This document shows, one piece after another, positions 21,136-33,541 of a stretch of DNA of 64,000 nt. A program made the position numbers and the translations under genes. Positions within the stretch are counted from its first letter, which is position 1. Each line of letters begins with the position of its first letter. The notes under the pieces are model-generated. The model had not been told where the DNA came from. It saw only the letters and a list, made by a program, of their open reading frames with translations, and did not search any database. This DNA is from Owenia fusiformis (Eukaryota > Annelida > Polychaeta > Sabellida > Oweniidae): NCBI GenBank assembly GCA_903813345.2, contig CAIIXF020000012.1:35944528-36008527 (forward strand), read 5' to 3'.

Positions 21136-21704
21136 TTATACATCCGCACCATAGCTATGCGGGTTTGATAACATTAGACAAATGTGAGAATATGCATTAT
21201 CTATGCTAAAATGCGAGTAAATTTAATTTTGATTCATAACAATGTGGGTTTGATAACATTTAATAAATTTGAACCCATACAGTATGCACACTACCTAGCA
21301 AAAACAACATCATAAGAACTTTCACGTTTCAATAGTTGGATTAACACAAGACCCCTTTAAGGACGGGGTCAAAAGATCAATGTTCACACAGAGACGAAAG
21401 TCCTTTCGTTCGGACAACAACCACCCCCTTCCCCTCCCTCTGGACGAAAGTTTAGGTCTATCACTTAGAAATCATAGGTATACAATTAGGTAATAGATTA
21501 TTGGATAATTTCAATCGGCAGTTCGTTTAACATTGATCAAAATAAAGGGGAAAAGAAAGTCAGAATACAGTGGACGTTCTGTAGTGGAGCCAGTTAAGGC
21601 AATAAAACCCTTGAATTGCACTTGTTATATATAAAGCACACTTTTTTGACTTAAGTGTCATTAATACATATATTTTTTATATCTAACAAAGTGGTGCTGA
21701 AAAC
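21136..21704. other. No recognisable feature
   Basis: AT-rich intergenic sequence. A tract rich in CCCC near 21420 is the only compositional oddity. Confidence 0.45.
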
Positions 21705-24665
21705 TGGCCTCAGTTGATAATAGCAGTCCTCGAAAAATTTGCATATTTACATTGAGCCCCATGTTAATTTATCAATCTTCAAAATACCTCCTGCAGAACA
21801 GTTCGAGGGTAATAAAGCTCATATTCCAAGGATGTTATAATAACATGACTATCTTGAAAATAGGAAGGGTTAAATATTTTCTTTTGCCTGCTTCTTAAGA
21901 TATTGGCGTTTGAATTTTGGAAATTCCCATTGGCTGCCATAAATGCCTATCAATATGGCTTTACTAAAGTGTCCTTTTCTCAAAAAATCCACTGTGGAAT
22001 TTTCTAATATTGCAAATTTCTATAGTTGATATATTGATTTTAAAAAAATCAAACAGGTACATTTCTGAAAATTTCTTATTTTTGGGTAGAGATTAAAAGG
22101 TGGATTAGATCGAGTGGATTGGATTCATGTAAAAGGTGGATTGGATCGGGAATCTTCAAAATGTGGAATTTCTTATAAAAAATTCGGTTGATCTCCCTCT
22201 AAACAATTTCCCTCTACAGTATTACAGGTCCCTTTTGAGAAATCAGAACAAAGCAATGACAAATACATACTCCAATTAGTTCATGGACACTCTTAAGTAT
22301 TTAACCGCTTTCCCTTGTAAATCAACTTTTGTAAGACATGGATCTTTAGAAAAAGAAAACCTGTCATTCAAATTAATGTGTGAATGTTCACAAAACATTT
22401 CTGGTATGTTCAGTTTGGATTGAAAACAGATGATATGGATCATAAAACCAGTCTGCCTTATGATTTATGAAATGTCTCAAATTACACTTGGAATGAATAA
22501 GATCGTGTATCAGAAAGCGGGTACCAGGTCATCCTTCTAGCCCACCCAAGCAAAATAATATTACATCTATTATTTGACATTGTGCAAGTGAAGAGAGCAC
22601 CAATCTTCCTAAAGGGAGATCAATAGAATTTTTTAAAGGAAAATCCATATTTTGAAGATAGCCAATCCAATCCACCTTTTACATGAATCCAATCCATTCG
22701 ATCCAATCCACCTTTTAATCTTTACCTATTTTTGATATATTTAGCCGTTAAATACTATAAAAACCTATATTGAGCCCCATGTTAATTTATCAATCTTCAA
22801 AAGACCCCCTGCAGAACAGTTTCAGAGTGATAATGCCATTTCTTCTAGTATGTTACAATAAAATGATTATGTTCAAAATAAGAAGGGGTGTACGTTTTTT
22901 CTTTCACCTTGTTCCAAAGATATTTGCCTTTGGATTTTTGATAATCCCCATTGGCTGCCATTACAAACCACTATCAGTATGGCTTTACTAAAGTGTCCTT
23001 TTCTCAAATACTTTACTGTGAAATTTTCTAATATTGCAGATTTCTATAGTTAATATATTGATTTAAAAAAAAATCAAACAGGTAAATTTCTGAAAATTTC
23101 TTATCTTAATATATTCAGCCATTACGTTGAACATATGATAAATTGACACAAGGCACAATATCGTTTTTGATGGCTAGATATATTAATAAAAAAATCAGAA
23201 ATATGCCTGTTTGATTTTTCTAAAATCAACATATTAATATAGAAATCTAAAATATTGAAAATTCCATAGTGGACCTTTTGAGAAAGGGACACTTTAGTAA
23301 AGCCACATTCATAGCCGTTTATAATGGCAGCCTATGGGATTTTTCCAAAATTCAAACGTCAATATCTTTGGAACTAAAAGTAAAAGAAAAATAGTAACCT
23401 TTCTTATTTTGAAGATAATCATGTTATTGTAACATACTAGGAAAATGGTGATTTTTACTCTAAAACTGTTCTGCGAGGGGTCTTTTGAAGATTGATAAAT
23501 TAACATGGGGCTCAATATAGTTTTTTTAAATAATTTTAACGGATAAATATTTCAGAAATAAGATATTTTTAGAAATGAACCTGTTTGAATTTTTTTAAAT
23601 CACTGTATAAATTATAGAAATCTGCAATATTAGAAAATTTCACAGTAGACTTTTTGAGAAAATGACACTTTAGCAAAGCCATATTGATATGCGTTTATAA
23701 TGGCAGCCAATGGAGAATATCCAAAATTCAAACGCCAATGTCTTTGGAAGTAGGTAAAAGAAAAAATTTAACTCTTCTTAGTTTGAAGATAATCATGTTA
23801 TTGTAACATACTAGGAGAATGGTGATTTTTACTCTAAAACTGTTCTGCAGGGGGTCTTTTGAAGATTGATAAATTAACATTGGGCTCAATATAGTTTTTA
23901 CAATTTTTATGGTTAAATATATCAAAAATAAAAGATTCTTAGAAATGTACCTGTTTGATTTTTTTAGAATCACTTTATAAACTATAGAAATCTGCATTAT
24001 TAGAAAATTTCACAGTGGACTTTTTGAGAAAATGACACTTTAGCAAAGCCATATTGAAATGCGTTTATAATGGCAGCCAATGGGGAATATCCAAAATTCA
24101 AACGCCAATATCTTTGGAAGTAGGCAAAAGAAAAAATTTAACCCTACTTATTTTGAAGATAATCATACAAGGAGAATGGTGATTTTTACTCTAAAACTGT
24201 TCTGCAGGGGGTCGTTTGAAGATTGATAAATTAACATGGGGCTCAATATAGGTTTTTTACCATTTTAACGGTTAAATATATAAAAAATAAGAAATTTTAG
24301 AAATGTACCTGTTTGGTTTTTTTTAAATCACTTTATTAACTATAGAAATCTGCAATTTTAGAAAATTTCACAGTGGACTTTTTGAGAAAAGGACACTTTA
24401 GTAAAGCCACATTCCATAGCCGTTTATGCTGGCAGCCAATGGAATTTTTCCAAAATTCAAACGTCAATATCTTTGGAACCAGGTAAAAGAAAAAAATTCA
24501 CCCTTCTTATTTTGAAGATAATCATGTTATTGTGATATTCTTGGAGAATAGGCATTTCTTCTCGAAAACTGTTCTGCATGGGGTATTTTGAAGATTGATA
24601 AATTAACATAGAGCTCAATGTAAATGAGCAACATTTGGGGAGGCCTGCTATTTACAACTAGGGCC
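21705..24665. repeat. Foldback array of six ~360-bp units (two forward, four inverted)
   Basis: Each unit begins ATTGAGCCCCATGTTAATTT or a variant. Forward units start at 21751 and 22769; inverted units end at 23517, 23890, 24247 and 24619. Each contains CTGCAGAACAGTT, ATTGGCTGCCAT and AAGTGTCCTTTTCTCAAA landmarks. The outer flanks (ATAGCAG..TTTACATTGAG on the left and the inverted form on the right) also match, suggesting one foldback element 21.7-24.66 kb. Recurrent MSPMLIYQSSKDP frames are repeat copies with no known domain. Confidence 0.8.
22085..22726. mobile_element. 642-bp hAT-like non-autonomous element
   Basis: It splits the first forward unit of the array. The terminal inverted repeats start GGTARAGATTAAAAGGTGG and continue with GGATTGGATTCATGTAAAAG. 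The flanking TATTTTTG (22077-22084 and 22727-22734) is a perfect 8-bp target duplication, characteristic of hAT transposons. No transposase. Confidence 0.85.
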
Positions 24666-24852
24666 ACTTCTCACTTACCCCACTACTGACCTTTCAAATG
24701 TACTGAGATATTTGAGTAAAGTCAGTGTGTCATTTATTTTTCATAAGGGACGGACTTTGAAGCTCTTACTGTTGTCAACTTCATATACGAGCATTCTGAT
24801 ACTAATAGCATCTCTCTCTCTCTGTTGCATCGCTTTGCTTACCACGATGATA

Positions 24853-24938
24853 TACGAGGGTTGTCCCAGAAGTAATGCACTTTATATATTAAAAAATGTT
24901 AGAGCATATAATGCATTACTTCTGGGACAACCCTCGTA
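24853..24938. mobile_element. 86-bp mariner-type MITE
   Basis: The two ends TACGAGGGTTGTCCCAGAAG are perfect inverted copies that continue through TAATGCA. TA is at each border. The termini match the general form of mariner ends (TACGAGGGTTG also begins the element at 54982). Confidence 0.85.
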
Positions 24939-25225
24939 TGAGTTGTTTGATGACTTTTATGTGAAAAGAAAAGTTCAAAATGCAGTCAAGTGAAAATTTG
25001 AGACTGGAATAAAACACATTTTTCACAATGTATTTGCCCATTATAATGCTTAGACCTATATGGTTATGTTGACACCATCTACATCTTGATATGCCTACTT
25101 ATTTTACTTTCATAAACAGATGTTCGGTGTTTTAATCAGAGGTTACGTCACTATCGTTGCATATATGACAGAGGTCTTCAGTGATATATGGCGCGGGCTT
25201 TTCAAAAGTTATATTGGCCCGCTGT

Positions 25226-28048
25226 CTACCCTTATAAAAAATTCGTCCTTGAAAGTCCGAATTTAAACCGTTGCACAATCATTGTACAATCATTGATCCG
25301 ATCATTTATGCAACCATGCCAACCGTTACGATGCAACCATTATAATTTTGGTTGTAAACTCATTGAAAATGTTTCAATCATATGTAACCATTGTAAACGC
25401 TTGACAATTTTGGTTGCATTTCTTGCAACCATTTCAATCGAATGCAACCCTTTAAAACTATGGCAATATTATCTCAATACAATACAATAATTATCTTGCT
25501 CTTTAAAAAATATATTTCAAATGTATGTATTTCATGCATACATGTCAGACTTAAAATGGTTTGATCAAAAAGATATTTAAAGTACTGAAATAGTTTAGTA
25601 AACTTGTCTGGTGAATGTAAATATATTGAACCTAACTTAAATTTTCATCTAACTTTGACGGATGGTGATTGTCCCACTCACATGTATATTATCTAGATAA
25701 CAGCAATGCATAGCAAATCCCCTCGCTGTCATGACTATCATTTCTACAAATTCCCTTCAAAACTTTATAAGTTATTGCAAAAACATTTGAAATTTGTTTG
25801 CTTGGATCAAGTCTTGGATTTTACACTTCACCTTGCAATCATCACAATTATAAAGGAAGGAAGATGTGTCTGGAAGTAAGAAATCCTTCAATCGGAAAAT
25901 AATCTGCTTATTGATTTGATATTTTAGATTTGATAGAAAAAATGCAATCAGACATTACAGGATGTGTTTTAGATAATTAAGTCGATAAACATAACTTAAA
26001 AAACTCTGATTAAAGTTAGACCCAGTCTCTCTAGCTTGATTAGAGTCTGCTTTGAAGGATGTGTCTAAAGAAACTTTATTAATCCATTAATCCATAAACA
26101 AAACAAAAATAATTTGGCAAAGCTAAACAAAACTGAGACTCTCAGTTTGATTAGGGTCTGCTATAAAGGAAGCATCCTATGTAATTTAATTATTTCATAT
26201 ACAGAACTTGATAAATAATTTGCCAAAGAAAATCTCCCTGATTTTCCTCCAGATTTTTCAAAGTTTATAGAGTTTTGAAAAATAAGCCCTGTTTCTGGTT
26301 TTTATTTTTTAATCATTAACACTTATTATTTAAACTGAAAACACGTTTCACTACAAATGCTCTGCCCTATTGAATACAGTAAAACCAATCTATTGAATCA
26401 ATCTATTGAATGCCCATGGTAAAACAAACTAAATGAAATAAAAAAATCTGAAAATATTATTTGCAGTTTCATATACTTGCTATTTGAGATTTCTCAGCAC
26501 TTATTGAAGTACTGTAATTGAATAAAGAATTAAACCCTCAAAGATCTGAAAACACTTTTTATTTAAAGTTTTACTACCCCCCCCCCTCTGCATGAAATAG
26601 AGAATAAGAATAAATATATAGTAATATAGTATTACACAAGATGAAAATAGATATAACAGAAACTAGGACTATGAACCCTTTTTCTGGTCAAGCATTGTAA
26701 TTAGCCGTTCAACCGTTTTAATTAGCTGTTCAACCGTTTTAATTAGCTGTTCAACCGTTTTAATTGGCTGTCCAAGCATTTTGATTTGCCTAAACCCATG
26801 AGAATATCAATATGTAGTAGGTATTGTTGTGTTGAGCATTGTCATAAAAAATATTTGCCAAGAAAGAACATGGTAATTAAATCTGTTGTGAATAATGTGT
26901 TTCACACATAATATACAGTCAATATCAACATAGTTCTCTTGTTTGTATTTTTCAAAAGACCCATTTTGCTGAGGGGGGGTGGCTACTGGCCTGTTCATTG
27001 TATATAAACTTTTGTGGGGGTCCTAAGCTAAACCCTCCGATATCAATATGTTCAAATACCAATCTTCTATATATCATGGGTGTAGCAATAATTCATCTAC
27101 CTCGACAAAATTTTACTGAAATTATTAATTCAGATGTTTTCCAATTGAAACTGTAAAAATTAAGTCTTTGCTGCCTAAATGCATTATTACTATAAAAACA
27201 TTTTCACTAAATAAAGCAATCAACTTGTGATTACATATGTTTGCATTATTTTGTACATCATATCCTGCTTCTTTTGATCATATATCAGACTAATCATGAA
27301 CAAAAACCATTGTGTCTCATCTTGTGATTTTGTTAAGTTTAAAGGAAATCTTAAGATTTTCCTTGGTCAATTTCTTAACAAAATTGGAATTTTGCTAAAT
27401 TCTTTTAACATTAAAGATACATCATTTTGGCAATATCAGATAAAGGGAAATAAACACTAGATATGATACTTTTAATTGAGTTATTAATGTAAATGACAGG
27501 GAACAAATTATAATATGCCATTGAGTGGAAAACTAGTCTGGTATCGCATTCTTAAATCCGTACTGGAGAAAGAAACATATGAACATGAATTTAGTAATTT
27601 ACTATACATTTGTAATAAACATGCATGTATGCTTGCAGAAAAAATATCCTAATATACTGTTGTTTAATAGAGGTAGATTCAAATCCTTACTTAAAGATAA
27701 TCTTAATTCAGGTAAAATGATTATTTTTTGGAATGATACTCATTCAGGATGGTTGCAGGGGTTGAACTTTGTAATCATTGAACAAAACATATTGCAACTG
27801 TTTACATTTCAATGTGAAATGGTTGCAGTTTGCAATGGTTGCAGATTACAATGATTGTATAGAAATGGTTGCGCAGTCGTTGAAAAAGAGTTGACTTTGC
27901 TTGGTTGAACGCAATGGTTGCACAATGATTGCTTATCATTGTACAATGGTTTTTCCTTTGATCTTAGTAGTTGAAACAATCAGTATTCAATGATTGATGG
28001 AAACGGTTTAAATTCGGACTTTCAAGGTTGAATTTTTTATAAGGGTAG
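25226..28048. mobile_element. 2.8-kb inverted-repeat element with subterminal TGCAACCAT motifs
   Basis: The ends CTACCCTTATAAAAAATTC and the complement (..GAATTTTTTATAAGGGTAG) continue inward through GAAAGTCCGAATTTAAACCG. TGT flanks both ends (25223-25225, 28049-28051), a candidate 3-bp duplication. The first ~250 bp carry many TGCAACCAT / CAATCATTG words, and the last ~300 bp carry them inverted (ATGGTTGCA). Subterminal motif clusters of this kind usually bind a transposase. No transposase frame remains. Confidence 0.75.
26699..26782. repeat. Four 21-bp tandem units
   Basis: AATTAGCTGTTCAACCGTTTT with small changes, four times, inside the 25.2-28.0 kb element. Confidence 0.85.
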
Positions 28049-28989
28049 TGTACAGTTTACACTATACATCACCATAGCTATGTTATAATGTACCTTAATG
28101 TCCACACATATGTCAGTTGTCATGAATCAGTCGCTTATATATTTTATTCTGTATCTGATGTCATTTACTGTTTGCATTTATATTTTCATACGTATCATTT
28201 ATCTTACATAATCAATATAAACACCAGTGCTTATGATCCGTAAGAAAACCAGTGGGACGAATACTATTTTAGGTATCAGTCTTTTCGAACTTCTTTTTGT
28301 TCTTGGTATGCCATTCTTTATACCGAACACACATACACCGAGAGTCTCTTTTAGTCTTATCACATGAAAAATGCAATGCCCTTTGCTAATTTTATTTTTA
28401 TTGATGTGATTTATGTTTTCAGGTGTTGTCTGGGGATAGTTTCGAGAAACAGTGGTCCTTCAATTAAACCCACAGATAGAGATCTGTGGCGTTCAAGTTA
28501 GGTGAGTGTTGGGCAAACTAAGGGTCACATCTTCTGACCAGTCGATCAAATCTTGTAGTAATGAGGGAGCTTTTGATAGAAAGACGTAGGGGCATCACTT
28601 GTGAGGAAAAATGGTTACATTAGGACGAAGATACCCCAAACACTTCAAATGAACGGTTGCGGTGACTGCGGCAACGGTTTCAGGATCAACTGATCAGTAA
28701 GAGATGTGGCCCTTTGTGGGCTCCTCACTAACCCAATTCGAACGCCCCATAGGGGCTTAATTGTTTATGAAAGCTATCTATATACCCGATAGAGATGAGA
28801 GCCATCCGTAGCGAGAAGTGTGTTCCAGTAATTGACAACTTCGCATGCTACATTGAGGAGTGCCTGTCAAGTCGAAATCGTCATATCGATGACGTATTTT
28901 TTATTTTTTATACTGTATTATGATATTTGGTTAAGAAAAATATATAAATCCGTAATAGGTTAAAAGAAACGAGAATATAAGGATGATCT
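28049..28989. other. No recognised gene
   Basis: A moderately GC-richer stretch (about 28400-28880) stands out from its surroundings and lacks a long open frame in any frame I checked. It may be an old coding or RNA-derived repeat, but I cannot name it. Confidence 0.4.
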
Positions 28990-29680
28990 GGTGAGGGATG
29001 TAATGAAACTAGAAAAGTTTTATTTCAGGATAAAAATAACAAATTTGTCAAACATATTGAATGCATATTAAAGTATTTTGATTTTGAATATGTTTTTGAA
29101 AACAAAAGTAAGTTTGGAATAAAAAGTCTTCTTAAAGCAATTAAACTTGAAATGCAAGGAAAATATGAAGAATATAATGGTAGAGCCACAAGAGACAATC
29201 GAAAACTAGGAATTATATGAAAAAATGATTACAAACTTGAAAGATATTTACCAGTAATAAATATTAATAAATTTAAATGTGTGAACAAAATTCAGGTTAA
29301 GATCAGCAAACCATAATTTACGAATTGAAACAGGGAGACACGAAAGAAAGAAAAAAGATGGCACTAAACAGAATCGACTTGAAGTAAAAGACAGAATTTG
29401 TCAAATTTGCAATAAGGAGTTTAGTGGAGGATGAAAAGTGCATTTTCTTCCTTTTATGTTTATGTTTCTTTATTTGGTTTATGTTTCTTTTATGTGATGG
29501 TCATAAAGATTGCAGATATGAATTTTTAAAAACTAAGTTTTTTTGACACATTTGAAAATATGTCGGATGAAGAATTTTTTTAATGATTTGAAATTGTAAA
29601 CGAATTGATTAATTTTATTAATAAACTTTTCAATCAACGTGCGGAGCTATTTGAAAAAGAAATAAACTAGTTTGTAAGAT
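28990..29680 (+). pseudogene. Decayed LINE C-terminal region
   Basis: Scattered plus-strand frames read FVKHIECILKYFDFEYVFEN, LKAIKLEMQGKYEEYNGRAT, then HNLRIETGRHERKK and RICQICNKEF, followed by CRYEFLKT. The order (basic helix, IETGR, Cys cluster) is that of the end of some LINE ORF2 proteins. Stops and shifts interrupt it. Confidence 0.5.
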
Positions 29681-29850
29681 AGTCATATTTAAATATTTGT
29701 TTAACAATGAATTCAATCTATTTGATTTAGTTTTGCCATTTAGATTGCTATCAAAAAGACAAGTTTAATGCGTTCAATTCAGTGTGTGGAATAAGATACG
29801 ACATTCATGTTTTCCTATTGGAAGGTGTACAGGCATAATTTATCCAAATG

Positions 29851-29965
29851 TATTGTATTGCATTATGTTATTCTGAATTGTATTGTATTATATTATTTTG
29901 TATTGCATTTTATTGTATTGTATTAGTATTGTATTATACTGTACTGCATTGTATTGTATAATATT
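29851..29965. repeat. (TATTG)n microsatellite
   Basis: Imperfect TATTG / TATTGTATTG runs over about 115 bp. Confidence 0.85.
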
Positions 29966-31098
29966 ATTTTCTTCAGATTTAAGATTTACAATATTTTCAT
30001 TAACAGAAAAGAAAATAACATTAATAAATCACAGTATTAACCAAAACGAAATGGATTCATGAGTTTTCAACCTATATATCCATTCTGGCCATTATGTACA
30101 GTATATCAGGCGGAGTGATTTGGATCGTGGACGACTTCATAGTTTTTGCAGCTTTAAGATCTCGCTTCAGTCTCTTAACATGTTTTCTTAGTCAATTGAA
30201 CTAAGTTTTCTAGATGATAAATTTTGATATGAGTAATGGTCAAAATCTGTGTAAAATATGGCAATTAAATCTTTCTCAAGATTGTAATTACGCATCGATA
30301 TTTCAACTTTAGATTTTACATCTTGCCTTCAGAATGTAGCCTATTGTGACAGGGTTCTTTAAAATTGCTGTCCAAAACATAGATCAAAAAGTTTTTTTCA
30401 AATCCAACTAATTATTTTATACGATTTTTGAATGTCAACGATCTTAGTACTCTTCGAGAATCAAAGGGTCAACATTCATATAATTTATGTGATTGAAATG
30501 TTATTAAAGTCTAGACCTTTATTTGTTTGTAAAAATCGATTTGTAAAGTGTTTGCACTAATCTCTCGGCGTCGTACGTTATGTAGGCCGATTGTCTTTGT
30601 CTTTTTTTAATCCCTAATACAAGGAAGTGCAGTTAATTCGTCGAAATGTTATCAACCTGACATTAAAAATATTAACACTTACCTCTACACTACACTCTAA
30701 CCCTGTTTTATGGATCAGATACTTGCACGACGTGTCATGTAAAGTAGGCGTGTTATATATGAGGTATAATATAATGAACATTACGTATAATAAAACATCT
30801 CTAGATCATTAAAGATATGGTTACAGTACATATATATGCGCTTCCTTTCGAAAAATTTTCAATTTTTCTTCCATTTTACAAAAAAACGTTTTAAATAACC
30901 TAGACTATGTATGTTTGTTTATTTTTGGTGCCTTTTGATATTTTAGGTGACTTTAGAAACTATATTAAAATAACAGCTGGGTTGAGTGAAATATTTCACT
31001 GAACGATCTGACCTCATTTTACCAATAATTCAACGTATAGGGACATTTCAAAATAACAGCTGACATTTAAATATTTTTGCGGTGCGTTGAGTGGTCGT
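29966..31098. other. No recognisable feature
   Basis: AT-rich intergenic sequence; small open frames only. Confidence 0.5.
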
Positions 31099-31618
31099 AA
31101 CAGGTCGTTCAATAAGTTCATGCAAAATCATTGTCATTTTTTTGTTTTTCAATATTTTTCCTTTAAACTTTCACAAAACATAGAAAATATATCCACTCAT
31201 TAAAAAACAAAAAATGAATTACTTTGTTTTGCTTGGTCAAAAGTTATGGTTGTTATGATAACCCGTGTTTTGGTCACGCGGGGCAATTTATGACGCGAAA
31301 AAAGTTCAATTTTAATTAAAATCTTGTGAATTATAAGTTGCACATGTACACACTACAAAACATTATATTTTCAAATTGAAGGTTCCTACCAAACATGTCA
31401 CTTCATCGAATGCCCAAAATATTCCTCTTTATACTGGATACATACATGTAGTACCTAGTACTTCACTCATTCTTCATATTAAGCCATATAGTCCATGGTA
31501 TGAAATCTCTAGGACGTCTAATAAAGGAGTTGGTAGCACACTATAGCGCAGCGATATTTGACCTTACATTAACATACCTACATATGTCCCCTAATAATTT
31601 CTATTATAACCGTTCAAT

Positions 31619-32748
31619 ATACTTCCGGCTTTTAGGCTGAATTATGCCTGCCATTAACAGAGGTCAAAAAATCACCAAAAAATAAAATCCCAATTTTTCA
31701 CAATTTGGAGTACACAATGCAACAGAAAATAATAAAAAAAAAGATTTTAAATATATGATTAATGTTTCTAAGCTATAAGTTTGAAGTTATTTTTCTTATC
31801 AATACCAAAAATATGTAATCAGTGTACCGACGTTTTGTATTGTTTCTGATGTATTAATAAGATAAATGCTACAAATGAATCACTTTAATATTGGAATGAC
31901 AAATGTTTACATTATGCTAGTTTTTTTTACAAAGGGGTCTCAATACGTTTTGAGATATGAACCTTTATTCAGCGGTGAAAATTATCAATATAGGCGGGCC
32001 TATTGCTCTTCCTTGACTAATTGGGACTACAGCTAAAATTCTTTTTCCCGTAGTTAGATATAGCTCAGTTGCTTATACAACAACCATCAAGACTTGATCG
32101 AATTCATGAATATTTGAGAAAAATCGTAATCATTATCTTCCTAAAATCTGATTGTATCCAGCGGTAAGGTCAAAAAACAAACAGCCATCAGAAAACTTGA
32201 TGATAGCCACAAGTAACGTCGAGGAAGAATTTCAGGGCGTTCGATTGTATATGACTCTAATTGATTATTAGACATGCCCTTGGAATATATGAACATTCAA
32301 ATACCTCTGTAACATTTATTTAGATATAAATCTTACCTATTTGTTATTGTATTATGTTTTGTAAAACATAAACAATAATTTGTTGTTAGACCCCTTGCGA
32401 TTATAAGGAAAAATTCTGGTAATAAAATGTTTTAAATGGTAAGAAAACTAATATGTTCCCAATCATAAATTACCTAAATATTCCACATAATTTTGTTGAA
32501 TCGGCTTGGCTCATATTTGAAAAATCAAACAAAATCTGAAAAACACACTTGCATAATTACACTAATTAAACATCGACATCTACGGTAAAATTAGATAGAA
32601 TATTTTTAAATTATGATAATTTATTTTTGTTCGTATGCTAAGAATAACGGTCTGTGTCTTATAAAATGTATAAAAGTTCGAATCAAAATATTTACGTTTT
32701 TTGACCCCTTGTGATGAAAGACATTTTTCGACCCGAAAGCCGGAAGTT
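31619..32748. mobile_element. Element nested inside the 31.1-33.5 kb mariner
   Basis: The ends ACTTCCGGCTTTTAGG..AGGTCAAAAAA and the complement of ACTTCCGGCTTTCGGG..GGGTCAAAAAA are inverted relatives about 50 bp long. The interior is non-coding. Confidence 0.45.
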
Positions 32749-32879
32749 TTTTCAGCAAATGGTATTTTAAAAGAATCAAGACATGTACACCTTCATAAAT
32801 ATTGCTTCAAATGTTGCTGCGCTAGAGTGTGCTACGGATCCTTCATATTCGGAAGTCATACCATGGACTAATACAATTA

Positions 32880-33210
32880 CAAGGGAATTTAGTGCGCAGG
32901 GCACTCTGGGCAGCTGCAGTGAGCTCTGTCATACAAGCATACCGAACACCTCTCAGTTCATCTTTCATCCTATTGAACACCCCAAGTCCAATACAGCCTC
33001 ATTGGTGAGTATGCACCCTGGTCTAAAACTACCATCTGTAGGGTATCCCGGATAGAATCTTGAACCATATTTGCTGGATGGCATGGAACATTGTCTTGGT
33101 GAAATAATTTGAAGAAGGGGGTAATTTTAGGCCGTTTCTTTTGTAGAGCTCCCTCCGACCGGAACTCGCTTAAGGTGGCGTTAAAGAAATAAACTATGAA
33201 GATATTACAT
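32880..33210 (-). pseudogene. Mariner transposase fragment
   Basis: The minus-strand frame reads KKRPKITPFFKLFHQDNVPC, then HPANMVQDSIRDTL, and a DQGAYSPMRLYW remnant. This corresponds to the second catalytic Asp block (HQDN.PCH) and the YSPDL-type segment of mariner transposases. A stop follows the remnant and the rest is degenerate. Confidence 0.7.
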
Positions 33211-33541
33211 TACAAAATGTAATTGTGATGTTATACAACATGTTAGTTGCTACCATTGCAACAATAGCTGTTTTATTCAAAATGAAAGAAAAATGTGCTT
33301 GCAATTATAACTTTCTCCAAACTTTAGACTTGGGATTCACAAACAGAAAAATATTGGCCCGCGTGACCAAAACACAGGTTACCATAGCAACCATAACTTT
33401 TGACCAATCAAAATAAAGTAATGTATTCTTTGATTTTTAATGAGAATACATTTTTTCTATGTTGTGTGAAAGTTTCAAGGAAAAATATTGAAAATAAAAA
33501 AATGAGAATGTTTTTGCATGAACTTATTGAACGACCTGGTA

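Larger units (their letters stand above)
31099..33541 (-). mobile_element. Mariner-like element with ~250-bp inverted repeats
   Basis: The left arm (31099 to about 31340) and right arm (33541 back to about 33300) are inverted copies beginning CAGGTCGTTCAATAAGTTC and including CATAGAAAA, AAAAGTTATGGTTG and GTTTTGGTCACGCGGG. Between them lie a decayed transposase fragment (32880-33210) and a nested repeat (31619-32748). The arm length is unusual for mariner. Confidence 0.75.

Noticed and set aside
22770-23997. A protein family beginning MSPMLIYQSSKDP
   Set aside because: The frame recurs only because the ~360-bp unit recurs; downstream residues diverge and stops fall at different places.
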